From JALOKP01 sp963800865 (lineage in GTDB: Bacteria; Acidobacteriota; Polarisedimenticolia; J045): a DNA stretch of 64,000 nt. This document shows, one piece after another, positions 11,701 through 21,004 of the stretch (the stretch's first letter is position 1; each line of letters opens with the position of its first letter). Location: NCBI GenBank assembly GCA_963800865.1, contig CAWDCL010000004.1:2666001-2730000 (forward strand). Direction: 5' to 3'. The notes below the pieces were generated by a model. It worked only from the letters and a program-made list of their open reading frames with translations, was not told the DNA's origin and did no database searches. Both the position numbers and the translations under genes were made by a program.

Positions 11701-11787
11701 TCAGACCCTCGCCGGGGCCACCTCGGGGAAGGAGGGCCACCACCAGCAGGTGGCGACGGGTTCGGACGCGGCGCGCGGTGTGGTCAT
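11701..11787 (-). CDS. trpL: trp leader peptide with three consecutive Trp codons
   Basis: A 28-residue ORF starting at ATG 11787 and ending TGA 11703-11701. Residues 15-17 are Trp-Trp-Trp (TGG codons at 11745-11737), preceded by Thr-Cys and followed by Pro-Ser-Phe. Trp is otherwise rare, so three in a row immediately before trpE and a terminator is diagnostic of ribosome-mediated attenuation. GCCACC just before the Trp codons (11754-11749) can pair with GGTGGC at 11722-11717 (1:2 structure); stalling at the Trp codons would free that segment for the 2:3 antiterminator. No Shine-Dalgarno is visible, so the leader may be translated from a leaderless transcript. Confidence 0.88.
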   Translation of the reverse strand: MTTPRAASEPVATCWWWPSFPEVAPARV

Positions 11788-11796
11788 GGACGGGAA

Positions 11797-11825
11797 GGGG
11801 TACCGCGACCCGCCCGCGGCGTCAA
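11797..11825 (-). promoter_or_regulatory. Candidate trp operon promoter
   Basis: TTGACG (11825-11820) is separated by 17 nt from TACCCC (11802-11797), a good -35 with a weak -10. The -10 box lies 9 nt before the trpL ATG, which would give a leaderless or near-leaderless start. Confidence 0.45.
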
Positions 11826-12070
11826 GCCCGCGTTTCGCCGACCCGCGGAAACTCGCGCGAAAACGGCACTTCCGGGGATTACCGATTCGGCCGGGAGTGT
11901 GCCACGCGGTGTCAGCCGGTCGGACAGAGTGGCCGGACAGGTCGCGGGCGCCGGCTGTCGTCCAGCGTCCCACCCCGGCCGCGTTGCTCCGCGCCCGTCC
12001 GCGGCACGGCCCTTGCCTTTCAGATGCCCGGACGCGGCCTCCCCGAGTGGCTGCGCACAGGAGTGGACCG

Positions 12071-14096
12071 ATGTTCACGCGGACCCGGCGGCACCCATGG
12101 ATGGGACTCGCGCTGCTCGCGCTCGGCCTGCTGGCCGGCGGACCGGCGCTCGCCGCGACGGCCGTCGCCGTCGTCAAGGCAGCGCCCGATCTCGCGGCCG
12201 AGGCGGAAGTCGTCCCCGCGTCGTCTTCGATGCGGGTGATCGTCGAGCTGGCCCCGGGGGCCAGTGCCGCTTCGATCGCCGCGGCGACCGGCGCCACGCG
12301 CACGGTCATGATCCCGGAGTTCGGCCTGGCGGTCCTCGATCTGCCGGGCTCGGCGCTGGCCTCGCGGCTGGACTCGCTCGCCGGGAGCGCCGGCGGTGAA
12401 GTACGTCGTGCCGAACCGCGCCCTGCTCTCGACCGCGACGCCGCCGCCCGCGGGCGGATCGGACAGCCACGTGCGGGCCACCACCGGCGTGTCGGACCTG
12501 ACCGGCCTCGACGGCCGCGGCGTGACCGTCGCGGTCCTCGATTCCGGGATCGCCGACCACGCCGCCCTCAAGGACGGCAACGCGCTCCGGATCGCGGCCC
12601 GCGCCGACTTCACCGGCGAGGCCTCGACCCTGCGCGACCCGTACGGCCACGGCTCGCACGTCGCCGGCCTGATCGCCGGCAACGGCGCCGGCGCGCCGGC
12701 CGGGCGCCCGCTCGCCGGGGCCGCGCCGAAGGCGAAGCTGGTCGACGTGCGCGTGCTGCGGAGCGATGGCACCGGATCGCTCGACGGCCTGCTGCTCGGG
12801 CTGTCCTGGACGCTGGCCAACAAGGACCGCCTCGGGATCCGCGTCGTCAACCTCTCGGTCGGCACCGCGCCGAAGGAGTCGTACGAGACCGACCCGCTCT
12901 GCCGCGCGGTCGAGAAGCTGGTCGACGCCGGCCTGGTGGTCGTCGTCGCGGCCGGCAACCACGGCAAGTCCGAGGACGGCCAGAAGATCTACGGTGGGAT
13001 CCTCTCCCCCGCCAATGCGCCGAAGGTGATCACGGTCGGCGCCGCGAACAGCTTCCAGAGCGACGTGCGCAGCGACGACGGGATCGCCAGCTACTCCTCG
13101 CGCGGGCCGACCCGCTCCTACCGCGAGCGCGACCTCAACGGCGACGGCGTGTTCGCGCCCGAAGAGCGGCGCTACGACGACCTGATGAAGCCCGACCTCG
13201 TGGCCCCGGGCAACAAGCTCGTGTCGCTGCAGGCGCCGGGCAGCCGGCTCGCGCTGGAGCACCCGGAGCTGGCGCGCGGACCGCTCTATCTCGAACTCTC
13301 GGGCACCTCGATGGCGGCGCCGGTCGTCTCCGGCACGCTGGCGCTGATGCTCCAGGCGCGGCCCGACCTGACCCCCGCGCTGGCCAAGTCGATCCTGATG
13401 TACACCGCCGAGGAGCTGAAGGACGCGGGCTTCCTCGACCAGGGCGCGGGCCTGCTCAATGCGAGCCTGGCGGTGAGCGTCGCGCGCCAGCTCGTCGCCA
13501 ACCCCGGCGCCCTGGCGTTCGGGGCATCGGCCGCACCGGCGCTCGACCTGCGCAAGGGCGCGCTCGCCTCGACGATCGGCGGGGCCGCCGCGCCGGCCGG
13601 CCGCCGCGTCGTCTACTGCGACGGCTGGTTCTTCTACGACCACCTGTACCGCGCGAAGGGCGTGCGCTGGGGCGACGGCAAGGTCGGCGGAGAGGGAATC
13701 CTCTGGGGCGACGGCATCCTGTGGGGTGACGGCATCCTGTGGGGCGACGCCTCCGCGGGCGACCAGGGAATCCTCTGGAGCGACGGGATCCTCTGGGGCG
13801 ACCTGACCCACGCCCCCGCCGGCCTGATCGACGAAGCGCAGCGCCTCGGCCCGGACGGGATCCTCTGGGGCGACGGGATCCTCTGGGGCGACAGCACCAG
13901 CTTCGGCGCCGACGGCATCCTCTGGGGCGACGGCATCCTGTGGGGCGACGGCGTGCTCGCGCCGGACGGCATCCTGTGGGGCGACGGGATCCTCTGGGGC
14001 GACGGCCTGCTGGTCGGCGACGGGATCCTCTGGGGTGACGGGATCCTGTGGGGCGACGGCATTCTCTGGGGCGACGGCATCCTCTGGGGCGACTGA
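12071..14096 (+). CDS. Secreted subtilisin-like serine protease with GILWGD-repeat tail (one frame break)
   Basis: A signal peptide (MGLALLALGLLAGGPALAA) and inhibitor-I9-like propeptide (MRVIVELAPGASAASIAAAT) precede an S8 catalytic domain with the complete triad. Asp is in VTVAVLDSGIADH, His in PYGHGSHVAGLIAGNG and Ser in LELSGTSMAAPVVSG, with the oxyanion Asn in VVVVAAGNHG. The last ~135 residues contain 15 GILWGD/GILWSD hexapeptides, often in pairs, with short Asp/Gly-rich spacers. The frame breaks near 12392 between propeptide and catalytic domain; deleting one G restores LAGSAGVKYVVPN. Start ATG 12071 follows AGGAG. A strong terminator lies 28 nt downstream, so it is probably monocistronic. 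Confidence 0.88.
13695..14093 (+). repeat. Coding tandem repeats, 18-nt GILWGD units
   Basis: Fifteen 18-nt units encode GILWGD (one GILWSD), in runs of two to four, interrupted by unique spacers such as STSFGAD and GVLAPD. Synonymous differences between units (ATC CTC versus ATC CTG, GGC versus GGG) mean they are not simply recent copies. It is a protein repeat, not a CRISPR. Confidence 0.9.
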
Positions 14097-14123
14097 CCTC
14101 CTCACCGCCCCCTGCTGGCTGAC

Positions 14124-14157
14124 GGGCGCCGGTCGCGAGGCCGGCGCCCGCCTTTTT
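14124..14157 (+). terminator. Intrinsic terminator after the subtilase
   Basis: GGGCGCCGG and CCGGCGCCC form a perfect 9-bp stem with an 8-nt loop, followed by GCC and TTTTT. It may also help insulate the convergent kinase gene ending at 14198. Confidence 0.85.
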
Positions 14158-14197
14158 CGGGGCGGCCCGTCGCCCGGGCCGGGCCGGACGGCCGGAG

Positions 14198-16552
14198 CTA
14201 CGCCGGCTGCAGCCGGCCCGCCGCCTCGCTCACCACGCGGTACAGCTCCGCGGGCTGGATCGGCTTGGCGAGGAACGCGTCCATCCCCGCCTCGAGGCAG
14301 CGCGCCCGGTCCTCGGACGAGGCGTGGGCGGTGACCGCGACGATCGGGATCCGGCGGCCGGCAGCGAACTCCAGGTCGCGGATCGCGCGCGTCGCTGCCA
14401 GCCCGTCCATCTCCGGCATCTGCACGTCCATCAGCACGAGGTCGAACGGACGCGCCTTCCAGAGTGCAACCGCCTCGGCGCCGTTGACGGCGCAGATGAC
14501 TTTGTGCCCGCGGCGCTCGAGCAGCCGCACGGCGAGCGTCCGGTTCACCGGGTTGTCCTCGGCCAGCAGGATCTCGAGCGAGGCGCCCGCCACCGCGCTT
14601 GGGACGGCTTCTACCGGTTGCTTCCCCGACCAGGCGCTCAATCCCTGCGACGCCCGGCGCAGCCCTGCTTCGGTGTCGTCGAGCGCGGCCGACACCGCCT
14701 CGGCGAGCTGGCCCCAGAGCGCGGGCTTCATGATCCGCGCGAAGGCGTCGATCCCGCCGCCGGCGCCGGCCGGCCGCGCATCGGCGGTGGTCGTCAGCAC
14801 GACCGGCAGCGAGGCGTAGGCCGGCTGCGCGTGGACGCGCTCGAGGAATCCCGCCGGCCCCGGATCGGGCAGCGCCCCATCGACCACCAGCGCCTCGAAC
14901 GGCCGGCCCGCGGCCGCGGCCTCGTGCAGCAGCCCGAGCGCCTCGGTCTCCCCGGCGGCGGTGACGGCGGCGAAGCCGGCCGCGCCGAGCGCCTCCGCGT
15001 TCGCCGCGCGGCTCGCCGCGTGGGTGTCGAGCACCAGCACGCGCCGCGCGGCGCCGTTCGGCAGCACGGCGGGGGCCTCCGCCGGATCGCGCATCCCGCA
15101 GGGGATCGTGACGTGGAAGGTGCTGCCGCTGCCGGGCACGCTTTCGACCCAGATCGAGCCGCCCCAGAGCCGGACCAGCTGGGCGCAGATCGCGAGCCCC
15201 AGCCCCGCGCCGCCGTGCTGGCGGGTCATGTAGCGCTCGGCCTGCGTGAAGGCCTCGAAGATCAGCTGCTGCTTTTCCGGCTCGATCCCCATCCCGGTGT
15301 CGCGCACGGTGATGTGCAGCCGGGCCTCGCCCTCCGCCCGCTCGTCGAGGCCGACGCGCAGCACGACCTCGCCCGCCGGCGTGAACTTGATCGCGTTGGC
15401 GACCAGGTTCATCACCACCTGGCGCAGCCGGAGCGTGTCGGCCACCAGCGCGTCGGGAACCTCCGGCGCGACGAACCAGGCCAGGTCGAGCCCCTTGCCG
15501 TGGGCCAGCGTGGCGTGCACCCGAAGCAGCTCGCCGAGCCAGGCGCGCAGTGCGAACGGCTGCGGGTCGAGCTCCAGCTTGCCGGCCTCGACGCGCGAGA
15601 GGTCGAGGATCTGGTCGATCAGGAACAGCAGCGAGTCGGCCGAGCGCAGGCAGATGTCGAGGTACTCGCCCTGCTCGCGGTCGAGCGGCGTGTCGCGCAG
15701 CAGGCCGGCCATCCCGACGATGCCGTTCATCGGGGTGCGGATCTCGTGGCTCATCCGCGCCAGGAAGTCGCTCTTGGCCTGGCTCGCGGCCTCGGCGGCG
15801 TCCTTGGCGCGCCGCAGCTCCAGCTCGGCCCGCTCGCGCTCGACGATCTCCTGGCGCAGCGAGGCCTCGCGCGACTCGAGCCGCGAGAGCAGCAGGAAGA
15901 CCAGCGTCAGCGGCAGGACCGAGAGCGCCAGCAGCAGCGGGTGGATCGACCACATCACGGCGGTCAGCGCCGAGAAGCTCCCGGTGACCGCCTCGTTGAT
16001 CGTCGTCGTCCACGAGAAGAGGCCGCTGTCCTTCGGACTGCGGCCGGTGGCGAGCTTGATCACGACCGGGAGCGTGGCGAAGGTGGTCAGCGAGCAGGTC
16101 GCCGCGCCGGCGAGGGCGGCGATCGCGATCGAGGTCAGGTCGTCGGGCAGGGGGTCGAGCAGCCCGACCACCTTCGATGCGCCCCACACGCCCAGCAGGG
16201 CCTGCGAGAGGTTGAAGAGCCCGATCGTCGGCTGGCGGCGGTGCATCGCCCAGTCGACCAGCGGCAGCGTCGCAGCGACGACGATCGCGGCCGACGGGTC
16301 GGCGACCGGGAGCAGCGCCTGGTACGCCACCGGCGCGAGCCAGACCGCGACGCGGCCGCCGCGCTGGCGAGCGACCTTGAAGGTGAGCAGCGACCAGAAG
16401 ATGCCGACGCCGAGGAAGGTGCCGAGCGCGGTGAGGTCGCTCGGGGTGAGGCGCGACAGACCGCCGGCGAGCGATGCGGCCGCGACGAGCGACGCACCCA
16501 GCAACACCGCGACAAACGCGGTCGTCGCGCGATTGAACCCCGACTGCAGCAC
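14198..16552 (-). CDS. Membrane hybrid histidine kinase with two receiver domains
   Basis: The N-terminal ~235 residues form a six-to-eight-helix membrane sensor (for example LPLTLVFLLLSRL as its last helix) of a type I cannot name. A short linker leads to HisKA (SDFLARMSHEIRTPMNGIVG, phospho-His about 275) and HATPase (LVANAIKFTPAGEV, DTGMGIEPEKQQLIFEAF, GGAGLGLAICAQLVRLWGG). Two receivers follow. The first is degenerate (VLVLDTHAAS lacks the acidic pair, though VVDGALPD keeps an Asp); the second is complete (LLAEDNPVNR, LVLMDVQMPEMDG, VAVTAHA, LAKPIQP). No output domain or partner regulator is adjacent. Likely GTG start at 16552 after GAGGTGAGG; a TAGATT -10 lies at 16599-16594. Confidence 0.88.
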   Translation of the reverse strand: MLQSGFNRATTAFVAVLLGASLVAAASLAGGLSRLTPSDLTALGTFLGVGIFWSLLTFKVARQRGGRVAVWLAPVAYQALLPVADPSAAIVVAATLPLVDWAMHRRQPTIGLFNLSQALLGVWGASKVVGLLDPLPDDLTSIAIAALAGAATCSLTTFATLPVVIKLATGRSPKDSGLFSWTTTINEAVTGSFSALTAVMWSIHPLLLALSVLPLTLVFLLLSRLESREASLRQEIVERERAELELRRAKDAAEAASQAKSDFLARMSHEIRTPMNGIVGMAGLLRDTPLDREQGEYLDICLRSADSLLFLIDQILDLSRVEAGKLELDPQPFALRAWLGELLRVHATLAHGKGLDLAWFVAPEVPDALVADTLRLRQVVMNLVANAIKFTPAGEVVLRVGLDERAEGEARLHITVRDTGMGIEPEKQQLIFEAFTQAERYMTRQHGGAGLGLAICAQLVRLWGGSIWVESVPGSGSTFHVTIPCGMRDPAEAPAVLPNGAARRVLVLDTHAASRAANAEALGAAGFAAVTAAGETEALGLLHEAAAAGRPFEALVVDGALPDPGPAGFLERVHAQPAYASLPVVLTTTADARPAGAGGGIDAFARIMKPALWGQLAEAVSAALDDTEAGLRRASQGLSAWSGKQPVEAVPSAVAGASLEILLAEDNPVNRTLAVRLLERRGHKVICAVNGAEAVALWKARPFDLVLMDVQMPEMDGLAATRAIRDLEFAAGRRIPIVAVTAHASSEDRARCLEAGMDAFLAKPIQPAELYRVVSEAAGRLQPA

Positions 16553-16788
16553 TCCTCACCTCGCCGCCCGGATCGGGAGCGGACGCTACGGACAATCTAG
16601 GGAGCGCGCGGACCCGGGGCACGCGCCGCGAACCAGAGGCGAATCTAGGGCGAAACCGATGTTCTCCCGGGGCCGGTCCGGGTGACGGGCCGCAGCCGGG
16701 GCCGTATGCCTTGTATCGTCTCGTTTCGCGGCTGCAGCGGCGCGGCCGCGGGAGCAGGCGGGGCCGGATCGTGGAGGGACGGGCCGGG

Positions 16789-17772
16789 ATGGCCGACGAG
16801 GGACAGGTCGCCGTGAGGGTCCTGCGCCGCCTGGGCGCGGGCCTGGTGACGATCGCGATCGTCGTCGGGCTCGTCTTCGCGCTGCTCGAGGCGGCGCCCG
16901 GAAGCGCCGTCGGACCCGGGGACGATCCGTCGGTCACGGCCGCGGACCGGGCCCGGCTCGAGGCCGCGCTGGGGCTCGACCGGCCGGCGCCCGAGCGCTT
17001 CGCGCGCTACCTGGGCGGCCTGCTGCGGGGCGACCTCGGGATCTCGCTCAGCCGCTCGCGGCCGGTCGCCGAGGTGCTGGGCGAAGCGCTCCCCCCGACG
17101 CTGCTGCTCTCGGGCTGCGCGCTCGTGGTCGCCTTCGCGCTCGGGATCGCGCTCGGCACCCGCGCTGCGGCGCGCCCCCGCGGGGCCGCGGAGTGGATGG
17201 TCCGCTTCGGCCTGCCTGCGCTCGACGCCGCACCCCCCTTCTGGCTCGGCCTCGTCGCCATCCTCGTCTTCGCGTGGAAGCTCGGCTGGTTGCCGGCGTC
17301 GCACATGCGCTCGCCGGACGGCGCGGGACCGGCGGCCCCGCTCGACCTGCTCGCGCACCTCGCGCTGCCGGTGGCGGTGCTCGCGCTCCCCGGCGCGGCG
17401 GCGGTCGCGCGGCACCAGTGGGACGCGATGCGGCGCGCGCTCGATGCCCCGGCCGCGCACACCGCGCGCGCGCTCGGCGTACCCGAGCGGCGCGTGGTCT
17501 GGCACCAGGCATTTCGCGCGGCGCTGCAACCGGCGCTGGTCCTGCTCGGGCTCGGACTCCCCGCGCTGGTCGGCGGCGCGGCGGTGGTCGAGGTGGTCTT
17601 CTCGTGGCCGGGACTGGGGGCGCTGTCGCAGCGCGCGCTGCTCGCGCGCGACGTTCCGCTCGCGCTCGGCGCCCTGCTGCTCTACGCGGCGCTGGTCGTC
17701 GCCGGGGGCGCGGCAGCCGAGCTGCTCTCGCTCTGGGCCGACCCGCGGCTGCGCGAGGAGCCGCGCCGATGA
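16789..17772 (+). CDS. Peptide-type ABC transporter permease, DppB-like
   Basis: Inner-membrane permease with the DppB layout: an N-terminal helix (LGAGLVTIAIVVGLVFALLE), an extracytoplasmic loop with ALGLDRPAPERFARYLGGLLRGDLGISLS, then five further helices. The EAA-type loop is ARALGVPERRVVWHQAFRAALQPAL. 327 residues from ATG 16789, preceded by GGAGGGA; upstream in-frame codons lack a better start. Its stop overlaps the next permease (ATGA). No ATPase genes are in the window. Confidence 0.87.
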   Translation: MADEGQVAVRVLRRLGAGLVTIAIVVGLVFALLEAAPGSAVGPGDDPSVTAADRARLEAALGLDRPAPERFARYLGGLLRGDLGISLSRSRPVAEVLGEALPPTLLLSGCALVVAFALGIALGTRAAARPRGAAEWMVRFGLPALDAAPPFWLGLVAILVFAWKLGWLPASHMRSPDGAGPAAPLDLLAHLALPVAVLALPGAAAVARHQWDAMRRALDAPAAHTARALGVPERRVVWHQAFRAALQPALVLLGLGLPALVGGAAVVEVVFSWPGLGALSQRALLARDVPLALGALLLYAALVVAGGAAAELLSLWADPRLREEPRR

Positions 17773-18782
17773 GGGGCGCCGCGCCGCTCGCGCTGTCGCT
17801 GGCGATCCTGGCGGCCGGCCTGCTCGGGCCGCTGCTGGCACCGGACGATCCGCTGGCCAGCGCCGCCCCCGCGGCGCTGCGCCTGCTGCCGCCGGGGTCG
17901 CGCGTCCCCGCGCTGGTCGCCGTCGACGGGGGGCTGCTGCCGCTGGACGGCCCGGCGGCCGGGGCGTGGCGCGTCGACGGCGACGCCGTCGTCGCCCGGC
18001 TGCGCGGCGGGACCGAGCGCCGCGTGCCGCTCGCCACGCTGGCGCGGGACGCCGCGGGGCGGCCGCGGCTGACGACGCTGCGCTTCCCGCTCGGAACCGA
18101 CCGCTTCGGCCGCGACCTGCTGTCGCGGATCGTCGCCGGGGCGCGGGTCTCGCTGGTGATCGGTCTCGCCGGGATCGCCGGCGCCGCGCTGCTCGCGCTC
18201 GCCGTCGGGCTCGCGGCCGGGCTGGGGGGCGGGCTCGTCGACGCGCTGCTCTCGCGGGCCGGCGACGCGGTCCTGTCGTTCCCGCGGATCGTGCTGGTGA
18301 TGGTGCTGGCCGCGTGGCTCGCACCGTCGGCCGGCGTGCTGGCCGCGCTGCTCGCGCTGACCGGCTGGCCGGCGCTCGCGCGGCTGGTGCGCGCCGACGC
18401 GCGGGTGGTGGCGCGCTCGGAGCTGATCGCCGCGGCCCGCGCGGCCGGGGCGGGGCCGGTCCGGCGCGCGCTGTTCCACGCGCTGCCCGCCGTGCTGCCG
18501 ACGCTGATCGTCGCCGCCGCACTGCGGGTCGGGTCCTACCTGCTGATCGAGGCCTCGCTCTCGTTCCTCGGCTTCGGCGTCCCGCCGCCGGACCCGTCCT
18601 GGGGGAACATCATCGCCGACGGGCGCGAGGTGCTGCTCGACGCCTGGTGGGTCTCGACCCTGCCCGGCGTGGCCCTCGCCGCCGCGGTCCTCGCGGCCAA
18701 CTACATCGGCGACCGCGCACGCCGCGCGCTCGAGCCGGGGAGTCCTACCGCGGCGCCAGCCACCAGCTCTCGACGCCGTTGA
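17769..18782 (+). CDS. Peptide-type ABC transporter permease, DppC-like
   Basis: Partner permease of 337 residues. After the first helix (ALSLAILAAGLLGPLLAP) there is an unusually long periplasmic insertion of about 75 residues before the family hallmark LGTDRFGRDLLSRIVAGARVSL. The EAA loop is AARAAGAGPVRRALFHALPAVLPTL, and the C-terminal SFLGFGVPPPDPSWGNII is typical of DppC/OppC. It overlaps the upstream gene by four bases. Its 3' end overlaps the convergent binding-protein gene by 38 nt. Confidence 0.87.
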   Translation: MRGAAPLALSLAILAAGLLGPLLAPDDPLASAAPAALRLLPPGSRVPALVAVDGGLLPLDGPAAGAWRVDGDAVVARLRGGTERRVPLATLARDAAGRPRLTTLRFPLGTDRFGRDLLSRIVAGARVSLVIGLAGIAGAALLALAVGLAAGLGGGLVDALLSRAGDAVLSFPRIVLVMVLAAWLAPSAGVLAALLALTGWPALARLVRADARVVARSELIAAARAAGAGPVRRALFHALPAVLPTLIVAAALRVGSYLLIEASLSFLGFGVPPPDPSWGNIIADGREVLLDAWWVSTLPGVALAAAVLAANYIGDRARRALEPGSPTAAPATSSRRR

Positions 18783-20524
18783 GCGGGTCGTTCGCGAGCA
18801 GCGCCTCCTCGCCGTGCACCCGCTCGCGGACGGCGGTCAGCCGGGCCTCGCGGAAGAGCAGCGTGTAGGGCTGCTCGGCGACGAAGATCCGCTCCCAGGC
18901 GCGCCACAGCTCGGCGCGGCGCGCGCGGTCGCCCTCGTCGCGTGCGGCGAGCGCCAGCCGGTCGGCCTCGGGCTCGCTCCAGGCGCCGAAGTTCAGCCCG
19001 CCGGTCCCGGCGGCCTCGGCGTGCAGCAGGTCGACCATGTCGACGCGGCCGGGCACGCGCCAGCTGCCGATCCAGGCGTCCGCGCCGCGCGACGCGAGCG
19101 TGGCGAAGAAGGCCGAGTCCTCGACCGGCCGGATCGTGACCGCGATGCCGAGCGCCGCGAGGTCGCGCTGGACCATCACCGCGGCGTCGCGGCGCAGCGC
19201 GTTCCCGGCCTGGACCGCCAGCTCGAAGGCGAACGGCTTCCCCGCCTTGTCGAGCGTGCCGTCGCCGTCGCGGTCGGCGAAGCCGGCCTCGGCCAGCAGC
19301 GCCCGTGCGCGCGCCGGGTCGCGCGCCGGCGCGACGAGCGACGCGTCGTGCTCGGGCAGCGGCGCCAGGATCGGGCTCGCCGGCACCTCGCCCTGCCCGG
19401 CCAGCAGCGTGTCGACCAGCGCCTGCCGGTCGATCGCCAGCGTCATCGCCTGGCGCACGCGCGGGTCGCCGAAGAGCGGGTGCGGCCGCTCGGCGGCGAG
19501 CCGCGCCACGGCCGCCGCGTCGTCCGGGCACTCGTCCTGCTTCGCGGCCCGGCAGGCCGCCTCGCGCCGCGCGCGGAAGGTCCGGTAGGCGGCCGGATCG
19601 ACGTCCATCCAGCCGAGGTAGGTGTAGCCCCAGCCGGGGCGCTTGAGGGTCGTCACGCCGTTTCCCGGCGCGTTGAGCGCCGCGCTGCCGGGCGGCACGC
19701 CGTCGACCAGGTCGAGATCCCCCGCCAGCAGCTGCGTCAGGCGCGCCGTCGTGTCGGGGACGACGCGGAACACGATCCGGTCGATGTGCGGCTCGCCCGG
19801 CGCGCCGGCGTACGACGGGTTGCGCGCCAGCACGATCTCCTGGCCCGCCGCGACGCGCTCGATCCGGTACGGCCCCGCCGCCGGCAGGCGGTTCGCCCAG
19901 TCGACCTGCCGCCACTCGCCGCGCGGCACCGTGGCGAGGGCTCGCGACAGGACGTGGAGGTCGTTCAGGTCGACCAGCATCTCGGGATAGGCCCGATCGA
20001 AGAACGCCAGCACCGTCTGCGGATCGGCGCACTCGATCGCCCTGATGTGGCGCTTGATCGACGCCGCGCGCCAGCCGAGCGCGGGATCGACCTGGGCCTG
20101 CCAGGTGAAGCGCACGTCCTCGCAGGTGATCGGCGAGCCGTCGGCCCAGCGGGCGTCGCCTCGGAGCGCGAGGCGGACCGTCTTCCCGCCGTCCTCGAAC
20201 TGCGGCTCGCCGGCGACCAGCTCCGGCTTCAGCCCGGCCGGCTCGGCGTCGCCGGGCAGGACCTCCCGCCACAGCCGCGGCAGCACGCGGCTGGCGATCA
20301 GCAGCGACTCGGACTGCCGCGCCAGGTAGGGGTTCAAGCGAGTCGGGGTCGGCCTTGATCCCGACCACCAGGGTCCCGCCGGAGACCGGCGCCGGATCGA
20401 CGGCGGCCGCACCGTCCGCCGCCCGCTCGCGCCCGTTCCCGCATCCGCTGCCGAGTGCCGCCGCAACCGCACCCGCCAGCGCGACCTCCCTCCACCGCCA
20501 CGCGCGCGCCCATCCCTGCGCCAT
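18745..20524 (-). CDS. ABC transporter substrate-binding lipoprotein, family 5 (one frame break)
   Basis: Extracytoplasmic solute-binding protein of the peptide/nickel class. A signal sequence ends with a lipobox-like LGSGC, then SGGTLVVGIKADPDSLNPYLA, the usual SBP_bac_5 entry. Later segments include LRGDARWADGSPITCEDVRFTW, DPRVRQAMTLAIDRQALVDTLL and WEDRDGDGTLDKAGKPF-like repeats typical of the family. The frame breaks near 20338; removing one T from CGCTTGAACC restores DSLNPYLAR. Start ATG 20524. It is transcribed towards the permeases and overlaps dppC-like by 38 nt, so it is not in their operon despite an obvious functional match. Confidence 0.87.
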
Positions 20525-20559
20525 CGAGCCTCCGAGCTCCCTCGCGCCGCCCCCGCGTC

Positions 20560-20565
20560 TACAAT
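20560..20565 (+). promoter_or_regulatory. -10 box for a leaderless mRNA
   Basis: TACAAT lies 6 nt before the ATG at 20572 with no Shine-Dalgarno between them, placing the transcription start at or next to the start codon. Confidence 0.6.
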
Positions 20566-20571
20566 AAGCGC

Positions 20572-20916
20572 ATGGTGGTCTACGAGGTCAACCTCTCCGT
20601 CGACCGGGAGATCGAACGGGATTTCCGCGCGTGGCTCGACGACCACGTGCGGCGGATTCTCGCCCTGCCCGGGTTCACCGGCGCACGGCTCTTCCGCCGC
20701 GACCCGGCCGAAGAGGGCCGGTCCGACGAGGGCCGCGTGCACCTCACGGTCCAGTACGCCCTCGTCGACCGCGCCGCCCTCGAGGCCTATCTCGAGCAGC
20801 ACGCGCCGGCGCTGCGGCGCGAGGGGCTCGAGCGCTTTCCCGGTCGGTTCGCGGCGACCCGCCGGGTCCTCGACGAGGAAACCGTCTTCGGCGCCGAGCG
20901 GCGAACTTCTCCGTAA
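20572..20916 (+). CDS. DUF4286 family protein
   Basis: 114-residue cytosolic protein matching the DUF4286 pattern: MVVYEVNLSVDREIERDFRAWL, then LPGFTGARLFRRD, HLTVQYALVDRAALEAYLEQHAP and GRFAATRRVLDEE. The fold is a dimeric ferredoxin-like alpha/beta barrel in known relatives; no function has been assigned. The ATG at 20572 sits 6 nt after TACAAT, so the mRNA is probably leaderless. It is 88 nt upstream of aceE on the same strand; co-transcription is possible. Confidence 0.85.
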   Translation: MVVYEVNLSVDREIERDFRAWLDDHVRRILALPGFTGARLFRRDPAEEGRSDEGRVHLTVQYALVDRAALEAYLEQHAPALRREGLERFPGRFAATRRVLDEETVFGAERRTSP

Positions 20917-21004
20917 GCCCCGAGCTTGAAGGCGTCTCCCCCGCGGAGGAGAATGCCCGGCTCGTTTCCCCGGTCCAGGACGGCGCAGCGCGCCCGGAGT
21001 CCGC

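Noticed and set aside
13695..14093. Regular repeats considered as a CRISPR array
   Set aside because: Units are 18 nt, in frame within the protease gene, with synonymous variation; spacers are short and coding.
16590..16655. Direct repeat AATCTAGGG upstream of the kinase and permease genes
   Set aside because: Two 9-bp copies about 60 bp apart; one overlaps a plausible -10 (TAGATT) but nothing else supports an operator.
12306..16937. Open frame of 1,543 codons on the minus strand
   Set aside because: It is antisense to the subtilase and an alternative frame of the histidine kinase; composition is Arg/Ala/Pro-rich and the other strand and frame carry complete conserved motifs. Long empty frames are expected at this GC content.
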